Assembly: GCF_008180725.1 (NCBI RefSeq) | Contig: NZ_VTEV01000014.1 | Location: 1-59,920, forward strand | From: Sutcliffiella horikoshii | GTDB taxonomy: Bacteria > Bacillota > Bacilli > Bacillales > Bacillaceae_I | Length of the DNA: 59,920 nt | Reading direction: 5' to 3' | Shown here: positions 37,239-45,798 of the stretch, in pieces | Numbering within the stretch: the stretch's first letter is position 1 | Layout of the letters: each line of letters starts with the position of its first letter | Notes under the pieces: generated by a model | What the model was told of the DNA's origin: nothing | Database searches by the model: none | What the model saw: the letters and a program-made list of their open reading frames with translations, nothing else | Program-made: the position numbers and the translations under genes

Positions 37239-37700
37239 ATGTCAATCGAAGTAGGCAGCAAGTTACAGGGAAAGGTAACAGGAATAACTAATTTTGGTGC
37301 GTTTGTTGAATTGCCAGGAGGAGCTACTGGTCTTGTTCACATCAGTGAAGTTGCAGACAACTACGTAAAGGACATCAACGACCATCTTAAAGTTGGTGAC
37401 GAAGTTCAGGTGAAAGTAATCAATGTGGAGAAGGATGGCAAAATTGGCCTATCCATCAAGAAGGCAAGCGACACTTACCGTGAGCCACAACCGCGTTCTG
37501 CAGCACCGTCACAACGTCCGAACAACAATCAACAACGCTCAAATCAACGCCCACCACGAGGAAGAAGAGAAGAATTCAAACCAAAGGAAAACTTCGAACA
37601 GAAGATGGCAAGATTCTTAAAAGATAGTGAAGATCGTTTATCTTCCCTGAAGCGCAACACGGAATCAAAACGTGGAGGTCGTGGAGCAAGTAGAAAGTAA
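37239..37700 (+). CDS. yabR: S1-domain RNA-binding protein YabR
   Basis: A 153-residue protein. The first 75 residues are a complete S1 domain (GSKLQGKVTGITNFGAFVELPGG...GLVHISEVADNYV...GDEVQVKVINVEKDGKIGLSIK). The remainder is a basic, low-complexity tail rich in Gln, Arg, Asn and Pro that looks disordered and RNA-binding, and is longer than in B. subtilis. Its target is unknown. ATG 37239 follows AAGGAGGAG. It has a perfect promoter and a terminator of its own. Confidence 0.92.
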   Translation: MSIEVGSKLQGKVTGITNFGAFVELPGGATGLVHISEVADNYVKDINDHLKVGDEVQVKVINVEKDGKIGLSIKKASDTYREPQPRSAAPSQRPNNNQQRSNQRPPRGRREEFKPKENFEQKMARFLKDSEDRLSSLKRNTESKRGGRGASRK

Positions 37701-37741
37701 CTTGCTGCTGAAAATCTCATATATATAAACGTAATGTTTGA

Positions 37742-37774
37742 GCACGTCCCAGATTTTGTGGGGCGTGTTTTTTT
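37742..37774 (+). terminator. Terminator after yabR
   Basis: CACGTCCCA and TGGGGCGTG pair (one G-T) and are followed by seven T. Confidence 0.88.
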
Positions 37775-37817
37775 GGGTTGGTTGACTTAACTATATCCAA
37801 TGGTGAATGGATAACCT

Positions 37818-37945
37818 TAGTTGATTGTAGTGGAAGGCGCGAAGACTCCAACAGGAGGAAGGGACAGGGGAGACCCCACAGGCGAAGCCGAGGAGGCTCC
37901 CGGACCGCCCGCAGGAAAGCGAAGCGCCTGGAACGGAAATCAACC
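37818..37945 (+). repeat. Interspersed repeat, copy 6
   Basis: Starts TTGATTGTAGTGGAAGGCG and ends GGAACGGAAATCAACC. It is the forward-oriented counterpart of copies 1 and 3 (same CCGCCCGCAGG block). Confidence 0.87.
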
Positions 37946-37969
37946 GTTCTACAAGTCACTTTTGCTAAT

Positions 37970-38065
37970 ATGGATAAAGGTGATGTAAACATGGATATTT
38001 CGGTTTTACAATGGATATATCGGCTTTACAATGGATATATTCCATTTGTGATGGATAAACGAAAA
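37970..38065. repeat. Array B: five ATGGATA motifs at 20-21 bp spacing
   Basis: ATGGATA starts at 37970, 37991, 38011, 38031 and 38051 with TTTTACA linkers. The final unit, ATGGATAAACGAAAATTCA, is identical to the end of the array at 17646. Confidence 0.85.
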
Positions 38066-38164
38066 TTCACTCTAAATTTGGTTAGTGGAACAGTTAATAT
38101 GGATGAATCCACCCCAAAGTCAAAAGAAAGTTACCCAAAACCACTTTAAAAGTTTCGCAAATAC

Positions 38165-38212
38165 AAAAAAGCTGCCACAATTTCAGGTATTCCTGAAGCT
38201 GTGGCAGCTTTT
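38165..38212. terminator. Bidirectional terminator of the tRNA operon
   Basis: AAAAGCTGCCACA and TGTGGCAGCTTTTA pair perfectly over 11 or more bases, with TTCAGG and CCTGAA extending the stem in the loop. A and T runs flank both sides. On the minus strand it directly follows tRNA-Glu. Confidence 0.92.
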
Positions 38213-38218
38213 ATTTTA

Positions 38219-38290
38219 TGACCCATACGGGATTCGAACCCGTGTTACCGCCGTGAAAGGGCGGTGTCTTAACCGCTTGACCAATGGGCC
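38219..38290 (-). tRNA. tRNA-Glu (anticodon TTC)
   Basis: A 72-base cloverleaf on the minus strand. The acceptor arms GGCCCAT and ATGGGTC pair (one G-T), the anticodon loop reads CTTTCAC, and GGTTCGAATCC is the T arm. The CCA end is not encoded. Confidence 0.96.
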
Positions 38291-38299
38291 TTATAAAGT

Positions 38300-38376
38300 T
38301 GGTAGCGGCGGAGGGAGTCGAACCCACGACCTCACGGGTATGAACCGTACGCTCTAGCCAGCTGAGCTACACCGCC
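38300..38376 (-). tRNA. tRNA-Met (anticodon CAT)
   Basis: The minus-strand cloverleaf has acceptor arms GGCGGTG and CGCCGCT, anticodon loop TTCATAC and an encoded CCA. The body lacks the three G-C pairs of an initiator, so it is an elongator tRNA-Met. The T stem GTGGG/CCCTC contains one T-T mismatch. It is the first gene of the pair, with tRNA-Glu next, as in the B. subtilis locus before spoIIE. Confidence 0.94.
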
Positions 38377-38506
38377 AAATTTATAAGTAATGCATTAGAT
38401 TAACTGGCGCCAATGTTACTGGCATGTGTCCCTTCCTCTGCAAGTAAAGCCAGGAAGTGAATCCGTCGGGACAACTCGAAGCAAATTTGTGGAAGTGTCG
38501 CTCGTC

Positions 38507-38528
38507 GCTACACCGCCAAAATTATAAG
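38507..38528 (-). repeat. Fragment of a tRNA-Met 5' end in the tRNA leader
   Basis: GCTACACCGCCAAA plus ATTATAAG repeats the 5' end of tRNA-Met and its upstream flank (38366-38388) with one small difference. It lies inside the leader transcribed from the tRNA promoter. Confidence 0.7.
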
Positions 38529-38553
38529 GAGTCTCTCATAAGACACAAGAATT

Positions 38554-38582
38554 ATCATACTAACTTATCATTCATATGTCAA
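38554..38582 (-). promoter_or_regulatory. Promoter of the tRNA-Met/tRNA-Glu operon
   Basis: On the minus strand TTGACA (38582-38577), 17 bases, TATGAT (38559-38554). The transcript would have a leader of about 170 bases before tRNA-Met. Confidence 0.8.
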
Positions 38583-38712
38583 TACATTTTAAAAATGTAA
38601 GAATAATTAGAACATTATCCTAGCAATTACCTAGAGAATTTACAAAAACTGATGAGGGGCATTAGCAAATGCGATGATTTCATGACAGCTTTTCCCTCTT
38701 TTCCTTGTAATA

Positions 38713-38778
38713 AGTCGAACACTTCTTAGGTTCTGGGCGGTTCTTTTGACAAATCTTTTCCTTTTGAGCTTGTATAAT
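38713..38778 (+). promoter_or_regulatory. spoIIE promoter with 21-bp spacer and Spo0A box
   Basis: TTGACA at 38746-38751 and TATAAT at 38773-38778 are separated by 21 bases, the unusual spacing known for Spo0A-activated sigma-A promoters such as B. subtilis spoIIE. AGTCGAA at 38713-38719 is one base from the 0A box TGTCGAA, and TTTGACA over the -35 is another near match. Confidence 0.85.
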
Positions 38779-38811
38779 GACCCCAATAGATAAAATATGG
38801 GAGTGGATATC

Positions 38812-41298
38812 ATGCAGGGACTAGAAAGAGATTTGGGGGAACCGGTTTCCAATCTTCAGTTTGGTAAAATCCGAAAATCATTTATGAAGTCGATCCATAC
38901 GGCGAAAACGAAACTTTCGACCATTCTATTTCACCAAGGATTTCTTTTAGTCTTTATCGGGTTCTTACTCGGACGAGCCCTGATCCTTAATGAAATCACA
39001 CCGTTTGCGTTACCATTTTTCGCAGCAGTGTATTTTTTGAAAAAGAAACGGGCTGGACTCACATTGATTGCCTTAATGGTTGGGTCGGCTACCATCTCAG
39101 CAATGACCGCCGTGTATGTGTTAGGGGGGATGATATTATTTGTACTCCTTTTTAAATGGGCACAGGCATTAAAGATAGAACCTCTAAAGGCAATGCCGTT
39201 TCTAGTCTTCATCTCGGCCTTTCTCTCAAAGACAACAATGATTTATTTTACAACAGGAATTGTGACGTATGATTGGCTGATGATTGGAGTAGAGGCGGGG
39301 CTTGGATTTATCCTCACCCTTATTTTCTTTCAGAGCCTACCCCTTATCACGATGAAGAAAAAGAGACAGGCGTTTAAAACAGAAGAAATTATTTGCCTCA
39401 TTATTCTGTTCGCTTCCGTTCTGACAGGGACCATCGGTTGGACAGCCTATGATCTTTCTGTTGAACATATATTATCTCGTTATCTTGTGTTAATTTTTGC
39501 ATTTGTTGCTGGGGCCACCATTGGTTCGACGGTTGGCGTGGTGACAGGTCTCATTTTAAGCTTAGCTACTGTATCCAACCTATATCAGATGAGTCTGCTG
39601 GCCTTCGCCGGTCTGTTAGGAGGGCTGCTACGAGAAGGAAATAAGATTGGTGTATCGGTGGGACTGCTTCTAGGCACATTACTAATTGGCATTTATGGGG
39701 ATGGGATGACGCTAATTGTTCCTACCATCATGGAGTCGATGGTAGCTGTTGCACTCTTTCTGCTAACTCCGCAAAGAGCTATCGCTAATTTGGCGAAATC
39801 CATTCCCGGAACAGCTGAACATACTGCAGAGCAACAGCAATATATGCGGAAGATCCGTGATGTAACTGCCAATAGAGTGGAACAATTTTCACACGTTTTC
39901 CAAGCGTTATCCAATAGCTTTTCAAAATTTCAATTTGAACACCCTAATTCGGAAAAAGAAGTGGATCTCTTTTTGAGCAATGTTACAGAGAAAACGTGTC
40001 AAAATTGCTTTAAAAAAGAGCAGTGTTGGACACAGAATTTCCAGAAAACCTATGATTATATGACTCATTTAATGGAGGATACAGAGGAAGGAACCATTAG
40101 TCTGAATGTCAAACTGCAAAAGGAGTGGGATCGCCATTGCGTAAAATCAGAAAAGGTAAAAGCCGTGATCAAAAACGAGCTAGCCCAGTTCCACGCGAGT
40201 GAGAAACTGAAAAAACAATTAATGGAGAGTAGGAGGTTGGTAGCGGATCAATTGATGGGAGTATCACAAGTAATGGAGGACTTTGCAAGGGAGATTCAGC
40301 GAGAGAGGGAGAATCATTATGTGCAGGAAGATCAGATTTTAGATGCCCTCCAAGCATTCGGTATTGAAATTGAACAAGTGGAAATATACAGCGTCGAGCA
40401 GGGGAATGTGGATATTGAAATGACCGTTCCTTACTGCGAAGGGCGTGGTGAGTGTGAAAAACTCATCGCTCCGATGCTTTCAGATATATTGCGAGAAAAT
40501 ATTATTGTTAAAAAGGAAGAATGTAATTCTGATAACAATGGATACTGTCATGTATCATTCGGCTCTGCAAAAGCGTTTGTAGTCGACACAGGCGTTGCGC
40601 ATGCCGCTAAAGGGGGAGGACTGATATCAGGGGATAGCTATTCCACCATAGAATTGGGTCACGGAAAATACGCCATTGCCATTAGTGACGGGATGGGAAA
40701 TGGTGAGCGCGCGCACTATGAAAGTAAAGAAACATTAAAGTTGCTTCAAGAGATTCTACAGTCTGGAATCAAAGAAAAAGTAGCCATCAAATCGGTTAAT
40801 TCGGTCCTATCATTAAGGACGACCGATGAGATATTTACTACGCTGGATCTAGCAATGATTGACCTTCAAGATGCTTCTGCCAAGTTTTTGAAAGTTGGTT
40901 CGACTCCAAGTTTTGTGAAGAGGGGAGATAAGGTAATTAAGATTGAAGCAAGTAATCTACCAATGGGGATTATTCAAGAATTCGATGTGGACGTCGTGAG
41001 TTCCCAGTTAAAAGCTGGTGATCTATTGATTATGATGAGCGACGGAATTTTTGAAGGACCAAAACATGTAGAAAACTATGATTTATGGATGAAGCGTAAA
41101 GTATCCGAAATCAGAACGGACGACCCGCAAGAAATGGCAGATATCATAATGGAGGAAGTCATTCGGACAAGATCAGGTCAAATTCAGGACGACATGACGG
41201 TTGTGGTAGCAAAAATAGAGAGGAATATTCCGAAATGGGCAGCCATTCCTGCCTATCACTATTTATCCAAAAACCAAGGAATGAAGGAGGCGCTTTAA
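38812..41298 (+). CDS. spoIIE: Stage II sporulation protein E, serine phosphatase
   Basis: An 828-residue membrane phosphatase that activates sigma-F in the forespore by dephosphorylating SpoIIAA, and also takes part in polar septation. The first 330 residues hold about ten transmembrane helices (LVFIGFLLGRALILNEITPFALPFF onward), followed by a central regulatory region with several Cys and a C-terminal PP2C domain (AISDGMGNGERAHYESKE, LLIMMSDGIFEG) with its metal-binding Asp. ATG 38812 is preferred to 38797 because GGGAGTGG precedes it. The next gene starts directly at its stop codon. Confidence 0.97.
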   Translation: MQGLERDLGEPVSNLQFGKIRKSFMKSIHTAKTKLSTILFHQGFLLVFIGFLLGRALILNEITPFALPFFAAVYFLKKKRAGLTLIALMVGSATISAMTAVYVLGGMILFVLLFKWAQALKIEPLKAMPFLVFISAFLSKTTMIYFTTGIVTYDWLMIGVEAGLGFILTLIFFQSLPLITMKKKRQAFKTEEIICLIILFASVLTGTIGWTAYDLSVEHILSRYLVLIFAFVAGATIGSTVGVVTGLILSLATVSNLYQMSLLAFAGLLGGLLREGNKIGVSVGLLLGTLLIGIYGDGMTLIVPTIMESMVAVALFLLTPQRAIANLAKSIPGTAEHTAEQQQYMRKIRDVTANRVEQFSHVFQALSNSFSKFQFEHPNSEKEVDLFLSNVTEKTCQNCFKKEQCWTQNFQKTYDYMTHLMEDTEEGTISLNVKLQKEWDRHCVKSEKVKAVIKNELAQFHASEKLKKQLMESRRLVADQLMGVSQVMEDFAREIQRERENHYVQEDQILDALQAFGIEIEQVEIYSVEQGNVDIEMTVPYCEGRGECEKLIAPMLSDILRENIIVKKEECNSDNNGYCHVSFGSAKAFVVDTGVAHAAKGGGLISGDSYSTIELGHGKYAIAISDGMGNGERAHYESKETLKLLQEILQSGIKEKVAIKSVNSVLSLRTTDEIFTTLDLAMIDLQDASAKFLKVGSTPSFVKRGDKVIKIEASNLPMGIIQEFDVDVVSSQLKAGDLLIMMSDGIFEGPKHVENYDLWMKRKVSEIRTDDPQEMADIIMEEVIRTRSGQIQDDMTVVVAKIERNIPKWAAIPAYHYLSKNQGMKEAL

Positions 41299-41766
41299 AT
41301 GTTGAAAACTTTATCTAAAATGGTAACGGGTCTTGTCAAGGAAATGGGTAGCCGTCGTGAGGTTGTGGAGGTAGTACCGGAGAGCCCAACTGTTGGTGTG
41401 GTGCCGGTTAGTCCGATGAATATGCTGGGAAGACAAGTACTGAAACTGGCAATTAATGCCGAGGTCATGTTTAGAAGAGCCGCCAACGAATCAGATAATG
41501 CCAGAAACACGATGTGGAGAAAGCAAAACATGTTGGCAGTGATTGCACAAAATATGACGGAAAAAGAGATGATTGCGTTAACAGGTATGGAAGCAACAAA
41601 CGAGAGTCGAAAAGAAAAGATTCTAGCAATTATTCCAAATAAAGCAGTGGGAGTCAAGGAACGAATTAGACACCTGACAAAACGCCCAATCAACTTCCTG
41701 GCCGAATTCAAGTTTGCTCTATCTCTTTCTAGTAAAAAGGAAGTGGTTGGGGTGAATACCTCTTAG
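41299..41766 (+). CDS. Unrecognised 155-residue basic protein, coupled to spoIIE
   Basis: I do not recognise this protein. It starts at ATG 41299, the base after the spoIIE stop, with AAGGAGG at 41284-41290 inside the last spoIIE codons, so its translation should be coupled. It has no clear signal peptide or membrane helix. The N-terminus is amphipathic, followed by a Val/Pro/Ser stretch (VVEVVPESPTVGVVPVSPMN), then charged helices rich in Arg, Lys, Asn and Met, with a strongly basic C-terminal third. B. subtilis has no gene between spoIIE and yabS. Position suggests expression at the onset of sporulation. Base composition does not differ visibly from its neighbours. Confidence 0.65.
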   Translation: MLKTLSKMVTGLVKEMGSRREVVEVVPESPTVGVVPVSPMNMLGRQVLKLAINAEVMFRRAANESDNARNTMWRKQNMLAVIAQNMTEKEMIALTGMEATNESRKEKILAIIPNKAVGVKERIRHLTKRPINFLAEFKFALSLSSKKEVVGVNTS

Positions 41767-41854
41767 AAGGTAAATTGCAGACAAAAGGTATAAATTAAGC
41801 CCGTCTCGTCCATGATGGCTAATGTAAATTATACGCATTAGGAGGGGACGAAAC

Positions 41855-42592
41855 GTGTATAAAGGAACGTTAAAACAAATTCTATTAATTACAGATGGAT
41901 GCTCAAATTCAGGGGACGACCCAATTGCCATGGCAGCCCTTGCGAAGGAGCAAGGTATTACAGTAAATGTTATTGGGGTGATGGATGAGGATACGATAGA
42001 CGAAAAAGGAATGCAAGAGATAGAGGGGATCGCAATGTCTGGTGGCGGCGTCAGTCAAATTGTGTATGCCAAGAACTTATCTCAGACAGTCCAGATGGTA
42101 ACCAGAAAAGCGATGACCCAAACATTACAGGGGGTTATTAATAAGGAGCTTCAACAAATATTGGGTTCAGAAACTTCTATGGAGGACCTTCCGCCTGAGA
42201 AACGCGGGGAAGTGATGGAAGTAGTGGATGAACTGGGTGAAACGGTTTCCCTGCAGGTGCTGATTCTTGTTGATACTAGTGCTAGCATGAAGTCCAAGCT
42301 TCCAACCGTCAAGGAAGCACTGTTGGATTTGGCACTAAGCTTGAATGCAAGAATTGGTGATAACCAGTTTTCAGCCTTTGTTTTCCCGGGAAAACGCCAA
42401 GAAGTGGAGAAGATCTTAGATTGGACACCTAAATTGGAATCGCTGTCCAGTATTTTTCCAAAACTATCTACAGGCGGGATCACGCCAACAGGTCCTGCCA
42501 TTCAAGAAGCCATTCCTTATTTTAAAGAAACACGTAACCTGAGGAGCATGATTTCCGATGATGAACAATACTATGAAGAATCCGGTAGGTAA
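41855..42592 (+). CDS. yabS: VWA-domain protein YabS
   Basis: A 245-residue protein with a von Willebrand A fold in two parts: ILLITDGCSNSGDDPIAMAALAKEQ at the N-terminus and, near residue 140, the MIDAS metal motif LVDTSASMKSKLP. Its function is unknown. GTG 41855 follows AGGAGGGG at 41840-41847, and the 245-residue length equals B. subtilis YabS. It overlaps yabT by about 35 bases, so the two are coupled. An inverted repeat (GTCTCGTCC with GGGGACGAAAC) encloses the ribosome site. Confidence 0.9.
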   Translation: MYKGTLKQILLITDGCSNSGDDPIAMAALAKEQGITVNVIGVMDEDTIDEKGMQEIEGIAMSGGGVSQIVYAKNLSQTVQMVTRKAMTQTLQGVINKELQQILGSETSMEDLPPEKRGEVMEVVDELGETVSLQVLILVDTSASMKSKLPTVKEALLDLALSLNARIGDNQFSAFVFPGKRQEVEKILDWTPKLESLSSIFPKLSTGGITPTGPAIQEAIPYFKETRNLRSMISDDEQYYEESGR

Positions 42593-43604
42593 TCTGCCTC
42601 AAGGGACGACCATTATCGGAAAATGGCATAAAGAGAGATACACCATTGTCAGAACACTCGGGTACGGTGCGACGGGGTATGTATATCTAACCAGGAGTTC
42701 AAAGGGATTAGCTGCTTTAAAAATAAGTGAAAACAGCATGTCCATCACTTCAGAGGTTAATGTTCTGCGTCATTTTTCGAAGGTCCAAGGGTTCTCCCTG
42801 GGGCCTTCTTTGTTAGATGTAGATGATTGGGAGAGGCCAGACCTTGGTGGAAAACAGACTTTTTCCTTTTATGTGATGGAATTTCTCGAAGGGGAAGCCC
42901 TTTTATCATTTGTCCAAAAAAGGGGAATGGAGTGGGCTGGCATTCTAACTTTGCAATTGCTGACAGATCTTGAAACGCTTCATCGTGAAGGCTGGGTGTT
43001 TGGAGATCTTAAGCCCGATAATCTCATTGTAACGTCAACCCCTCCAAAAGTAAGGCTTGTGGATGTTGGCGGCACGACCCAGCATGGCCGGGCCATTAAA
43101 GAATTCACAGAGTTTTTTGACCGGGGGTATTGGGGCCTTGGTTCTAGGAAAGCAGAAGCTACTTACGATCTATTTGCAGTAGCAATGATCATGATTCACA
43201 TCTGTTACCCAAAACAATTTCAAAAGAACGGAGAGGGCGGAATCAAGCAACTAGAAGAGCAGATTGACAAAAACGCTTGGCTAAAAAGGTATAAAATTGT
43301 CCTGATGCGAGCGTTAGCGGGTGAATATTCCTCTGCACATGAAATGAAAAGCGGAATGCTTTCTGTCATGAGTCAACGAAAACCAAGCACTTCTCCAAGG
43401 GGGACTTCACAGCAACCAGCCAGCCACAAAGCCAAACAAGGCCCAGCCTCAAGGACAAGTCGAGTAGGAGGAAGAGCAGCTACGAGTAAACCTGTAAATT
43501 CTGTGCCACAGAAAGCCACAAGCAAAGGGTGGATGGAGACTGCTGTGCTTTTATCAGTCATTCTGTTTGCTTATTTCTTCTATTTATATGGTCAGGTAAT
43601 GTAG
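42558..43604 (+). CDS. yabT: Membrane-anchored Ser/Thr kinase YabT
   Basis: A 348-residue Hanks-type kinase. LGYGATGYVYL is the ATP loop near residue 32, ALKIS carries the ATP-binding Lys, HREGWVFGDLKPDNLIV near residue 143 is the catalytic loop, and DVGG stands where DFG is usual, as is normal for YabT. A Ser/Lys/Ala-rich stretch precedes a C-terminal transmembrane helix (AVLLSVILFAYFFYLYG), anchoring it with the kinase in the cytoplasm. B. subtilis YabT is activated by DNA and phosphorylates RecA and AbrB during sporulation; abrB is also in this window. Confidence 0.93.
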   Translation: MMNNTMKNPVGNLPQGTTIIGKWHKERYTIVRTLGYGATGYVYLTRSSKGLAALKISENSMSITSEVNVLRHFSKVQGFSLGPSLLDVDDWERPDLGGKQTFSFYVMEFLEGEALLSFVQKRGMEWAGILTLQLLTDLETLHREGWVFGDLKPDNLIVTSTPPKVRLVDVGGTTQHGRAIKEFTEFFDRGYWGLGSRKAEATYDLFAVAMIMIHICYPKQFQKNGEGGIKQLEEQIDKNAWLKRYKIVLMRALAGEYSSAHEMKSGMLSVMSQRKPSTSPRGTSQQPASHKAKQGPASRTSRVGGRAATSKPVNSVPQKATSKGWMETAVLLSVILFAYFFYLYGQVM

Positions 43605-43746
43605 GTATAAGCGTTTTGAGGTTGTGATTGGGGGTATAAAGCAGTATGGATGTTTTTGGATAAGCATCTATTTTTGCAGGAGAAGAAGTCAAATGGTAGG
43701 ATAAAATAGAAATTATACGCGTAGATTAAAGGAATGGGTACACAAT

Positions 43747-45168
43747 ATGTGGGAGACTGTCTCGACATTCATAGGTAAATATGACTTGCTGCCAGCGAAC
43801 GCGACTGTGGTGGTTGGTGTCAGCGGCGGAGCGGATTCCATGGGTTTGCTTCATTATTTGGATTCTATCAAAGAAGCTAAACGCTTGAAGCTAGTGGTAG
43901 CCCATGTCGATCATATGTTCCGAGGGGCGGAATCCGAAGAGGATATGAAGTTTGTAAAGCAGCAATGTGAAAAAAGGAGTCTTCTTTTTGAAGCAGAACA
44001 AATCAATGTGTCTGCCTATCAAAAAGAGAAGAAGCTTACCGTGCAAGTTGCTGCAAGAGAATGCCGCTATGCTTTTTATGAAAAAGTGATGAAGAAGTAT
44101 CATGCTGACTTCCTTGCGCTCGGTCACCATGCAGACGATCAGGTGGAAACCATTCTGATGAGACTTGGAAGGGGATCTTCTATGACAGGTTACGCAGGGA
44201 TACTTCCCAAACGGGCCTTTGGAGATGGTGTGATTATTCGTCCGTTCTTGACTGTAACAAAGTCTGAAATCATGGAATATCTAACTGACCATGAAGTTCC
44301 ATTCAGGCATGACCCCAGCAATGACAAGGACGCCTACAGAAGAAACAGGCTGCGGCATCACATTCTACCAATTTTGAAGGAGGAATTTCCCGGACTTCAT
44401 GAGAGGTTTCAAGCTTTCAGCGAGCAAATACAGGAGAGTGAACAATACATAGGGGCGTTAATGGAAAAGGAATGGATTGCCGTTATTAAGAGTAAAGCAA
44501 AAGATAGAGTGATATTGGATACCAAACCATTGCTTTTAATGGCTAAACCTTTACAAAGGCGTGGGATTCAACTAATATTAAACTATCTCTATAATAATGA
44601 AATTCCTCCATCTCTTTCCTCTATACATATTGATAATTTATTATCCTTATTGGAAAGTGAACACCCTTCTGGAAGGCTGCATTTCCCAAATGGCTTACAG
44701 GTTATCAAATCCTATAATGAATGCACATTGACATTTGATGAGGATGAACGTGATAAAACCTACAAGCATATGCTTGAAGTCCCTGGTAATGTGGCATTAC
44801 CAACCGATTTTATGATCACCAGCGAGATTCGGACACAAGAAAAACCTCAAGATGTCAAAGAATATCAAGCTGTGATTGACTTATCGAAGGTCGCTCTTCC
44901 GCTATATGTGAGAACCCGTTTAGACGGCGATCGAATGAAACTGAAGGGGACAAACGGTTCCAAAAAAATCAAAAGCATCTTCATTGAAGGTAAAATACCT
45001 CTTCAACAACGAGAAATATGGCCTTTAATCGTCGATGCCAACCATCAGATTTTGTGGATACCCATGCTTAAACGTTCCGCTTTCGAAGCAACAGAGGAAA
45101 CGATGGGTCCTGTTTTAGTATTAACTTGCAAAACGAGTCAAAAAGTTTGGGAGGCAACAAAGAAATGA
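43747..45168 (+). CDS. tilS: tRNA(Ile)-lysidine synthase
   Basis: A 473-residue enzyme that converts C34 of tRNA-Ile(CAT) to lysidine, so that it reads AUA instead of AUG. The PP-loop [16 protein letters not shown] is near residue 25, [11 protein letters not shown] near residue 57 and [19 protein letters not shown] near residue 127. The C-terminal substrate-binding domains end with the [13 protein letters not shown] region. ATG 43747 follows AAAGGAATGG. It overlaps hprT by four bases (ATGA), the universal Bacillus pairing. Confidence 0.96.
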   Translation: MWETVSTFIGKYDLLPANATVVVGVSGGADSMGLLHYLDSIKEAKRLKLVVAHVDHMFRGAESEEDMKFVKQQCEKRSLLFEAEQINVSAYQKEKKLTVQVAARECRYAFYEKVMKKYHADFLALGHHADDQVETILMRLGRGSSMTGYAGILPKRAFGDGVIIRPFLTVTKSEIMEYLTDHEVPFRHDPSNDKDAYRRNRLRHHILPILKEEFPGLHERFQAFSEQIQESEQYIGALMEKEWIAVIKSKAKDRVILDTKPLLLMAKPLQRRGIQLILNYLYNNEIPPSLSSIHIDNLLSLLESEHPSGRLHFPNGLQVIKSYNECTLTFDEDERDKTYKHMLEVPGNVALPTDFMITSEIRTQEKPQDVKEYQAVIDLSKVALPLYVRTRLDGDRMKLKGTNGSKKIKSIFIEGKIPLQQREIWPLIVDANHQILWIPMLKRSAFEATEETMGPVLVLTCKTSQKVWEATKK

Positions 45169-45713
45169 ACAAAGATATCGAAAAAGTACTCTTTAGTGAA
45201 GAAGAGCTTCAAGTAAAAGTTAGAGAACTAGGTGCACAATTAACAGAGGACTATAGTGATCGTTTTCCTTTGGCGATTGGTGTGTTAAAAGGTGCAATGC
45301 CTTTCATGGGTGACCTTATCAAACGTATGGATACATATTTGGAAATGGATTTCATGGACGTTTCAAGCTACGGAAACTCCACTGTTTCCTCTGGTGAAGT
45401 AAAGATCCTAAAAGACTTAGATACTTCAGTAGAAGGAAGAGACATCCTGATCATCGAGGACATCATCGACAGCGGTTTGACGCTTAGCTACCTAGTGGAA
45501 TTATTCCGCTATCGCAAAGCGAAATCCATTAAGATTGTTACACTACTTGACAAACCAAGTGGTAGAAAAGCTGATATCACAGCTGACTATGTTGGGTTCA
45601 TCGTACCAGATGAATTTGTTGTAGGTTATGGGCTTGATTATGCTGAAAAATATCGTAACCTTCCGTATATCGGAGTATTAAAACCTGAAATTTATTCTAA
45701 CGTAGAAGAATAA
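45165..45713 (+). CDS. hprT: Hypoxanthine phosphoribosyltransferase
   Basis: A 182-residue purine salvage enzyme that turns hypoxanthine and guanine into IMP and GMP using PRPP. The PRPP motif [17 protein letters not shown] is near residue 99 and the start is [18 protein letters not shown] 45165 overlaps the tilS stop and uses GGGAGGC at 45149. In B. subtilis HprT and TilS jointly promote ftsH expression; here ftsH follows at 85 bases. Confidence 0.96.
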   Translation: MNKDIEKVLFSEEELQVKVRELGAQLTEDYSDRFPLAIGVLKGAMPFMGDLIKRMDTYLEMDFMDVSSYGNSTVSSGEVKILKDLDTSVEGRDILIIEDIIDSGLTLSYLVELFRYRKAKSIKIVTLLDKPSGRKADITADYVGFIVPDEFVVGYGLDYAEKYRNLPYIGVLKPEIYSNVEE

Positions 45714-45733
45714 GCTATCCCAATACAGATTCC

Positions 45734-45763
45734 TTGAATTGGATTAATTTACTATGTTACTAT
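45734..45763 (+). promoter_or_regulatory. Possible ftsH promoter
   Basis: TTGAAT at 45734-45739, 18 bases, TACTAT at 45758-45763, in the only gap before ftsH. Confidence 0.45.
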
Positions 45764-45798
45764 TGGTTTAGTTTGGCTATCGTGGGAGGAGGTAAGGG

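Noticed and set aside
41295-41711. A 138-residue minus-strand frame that looks like a membrane protein
   Set aside because: It is antisense to the coupled plus-strand gene, and hydrophobic antisense frames are expected opposite charged helices. It has no ribosome site that I can see.
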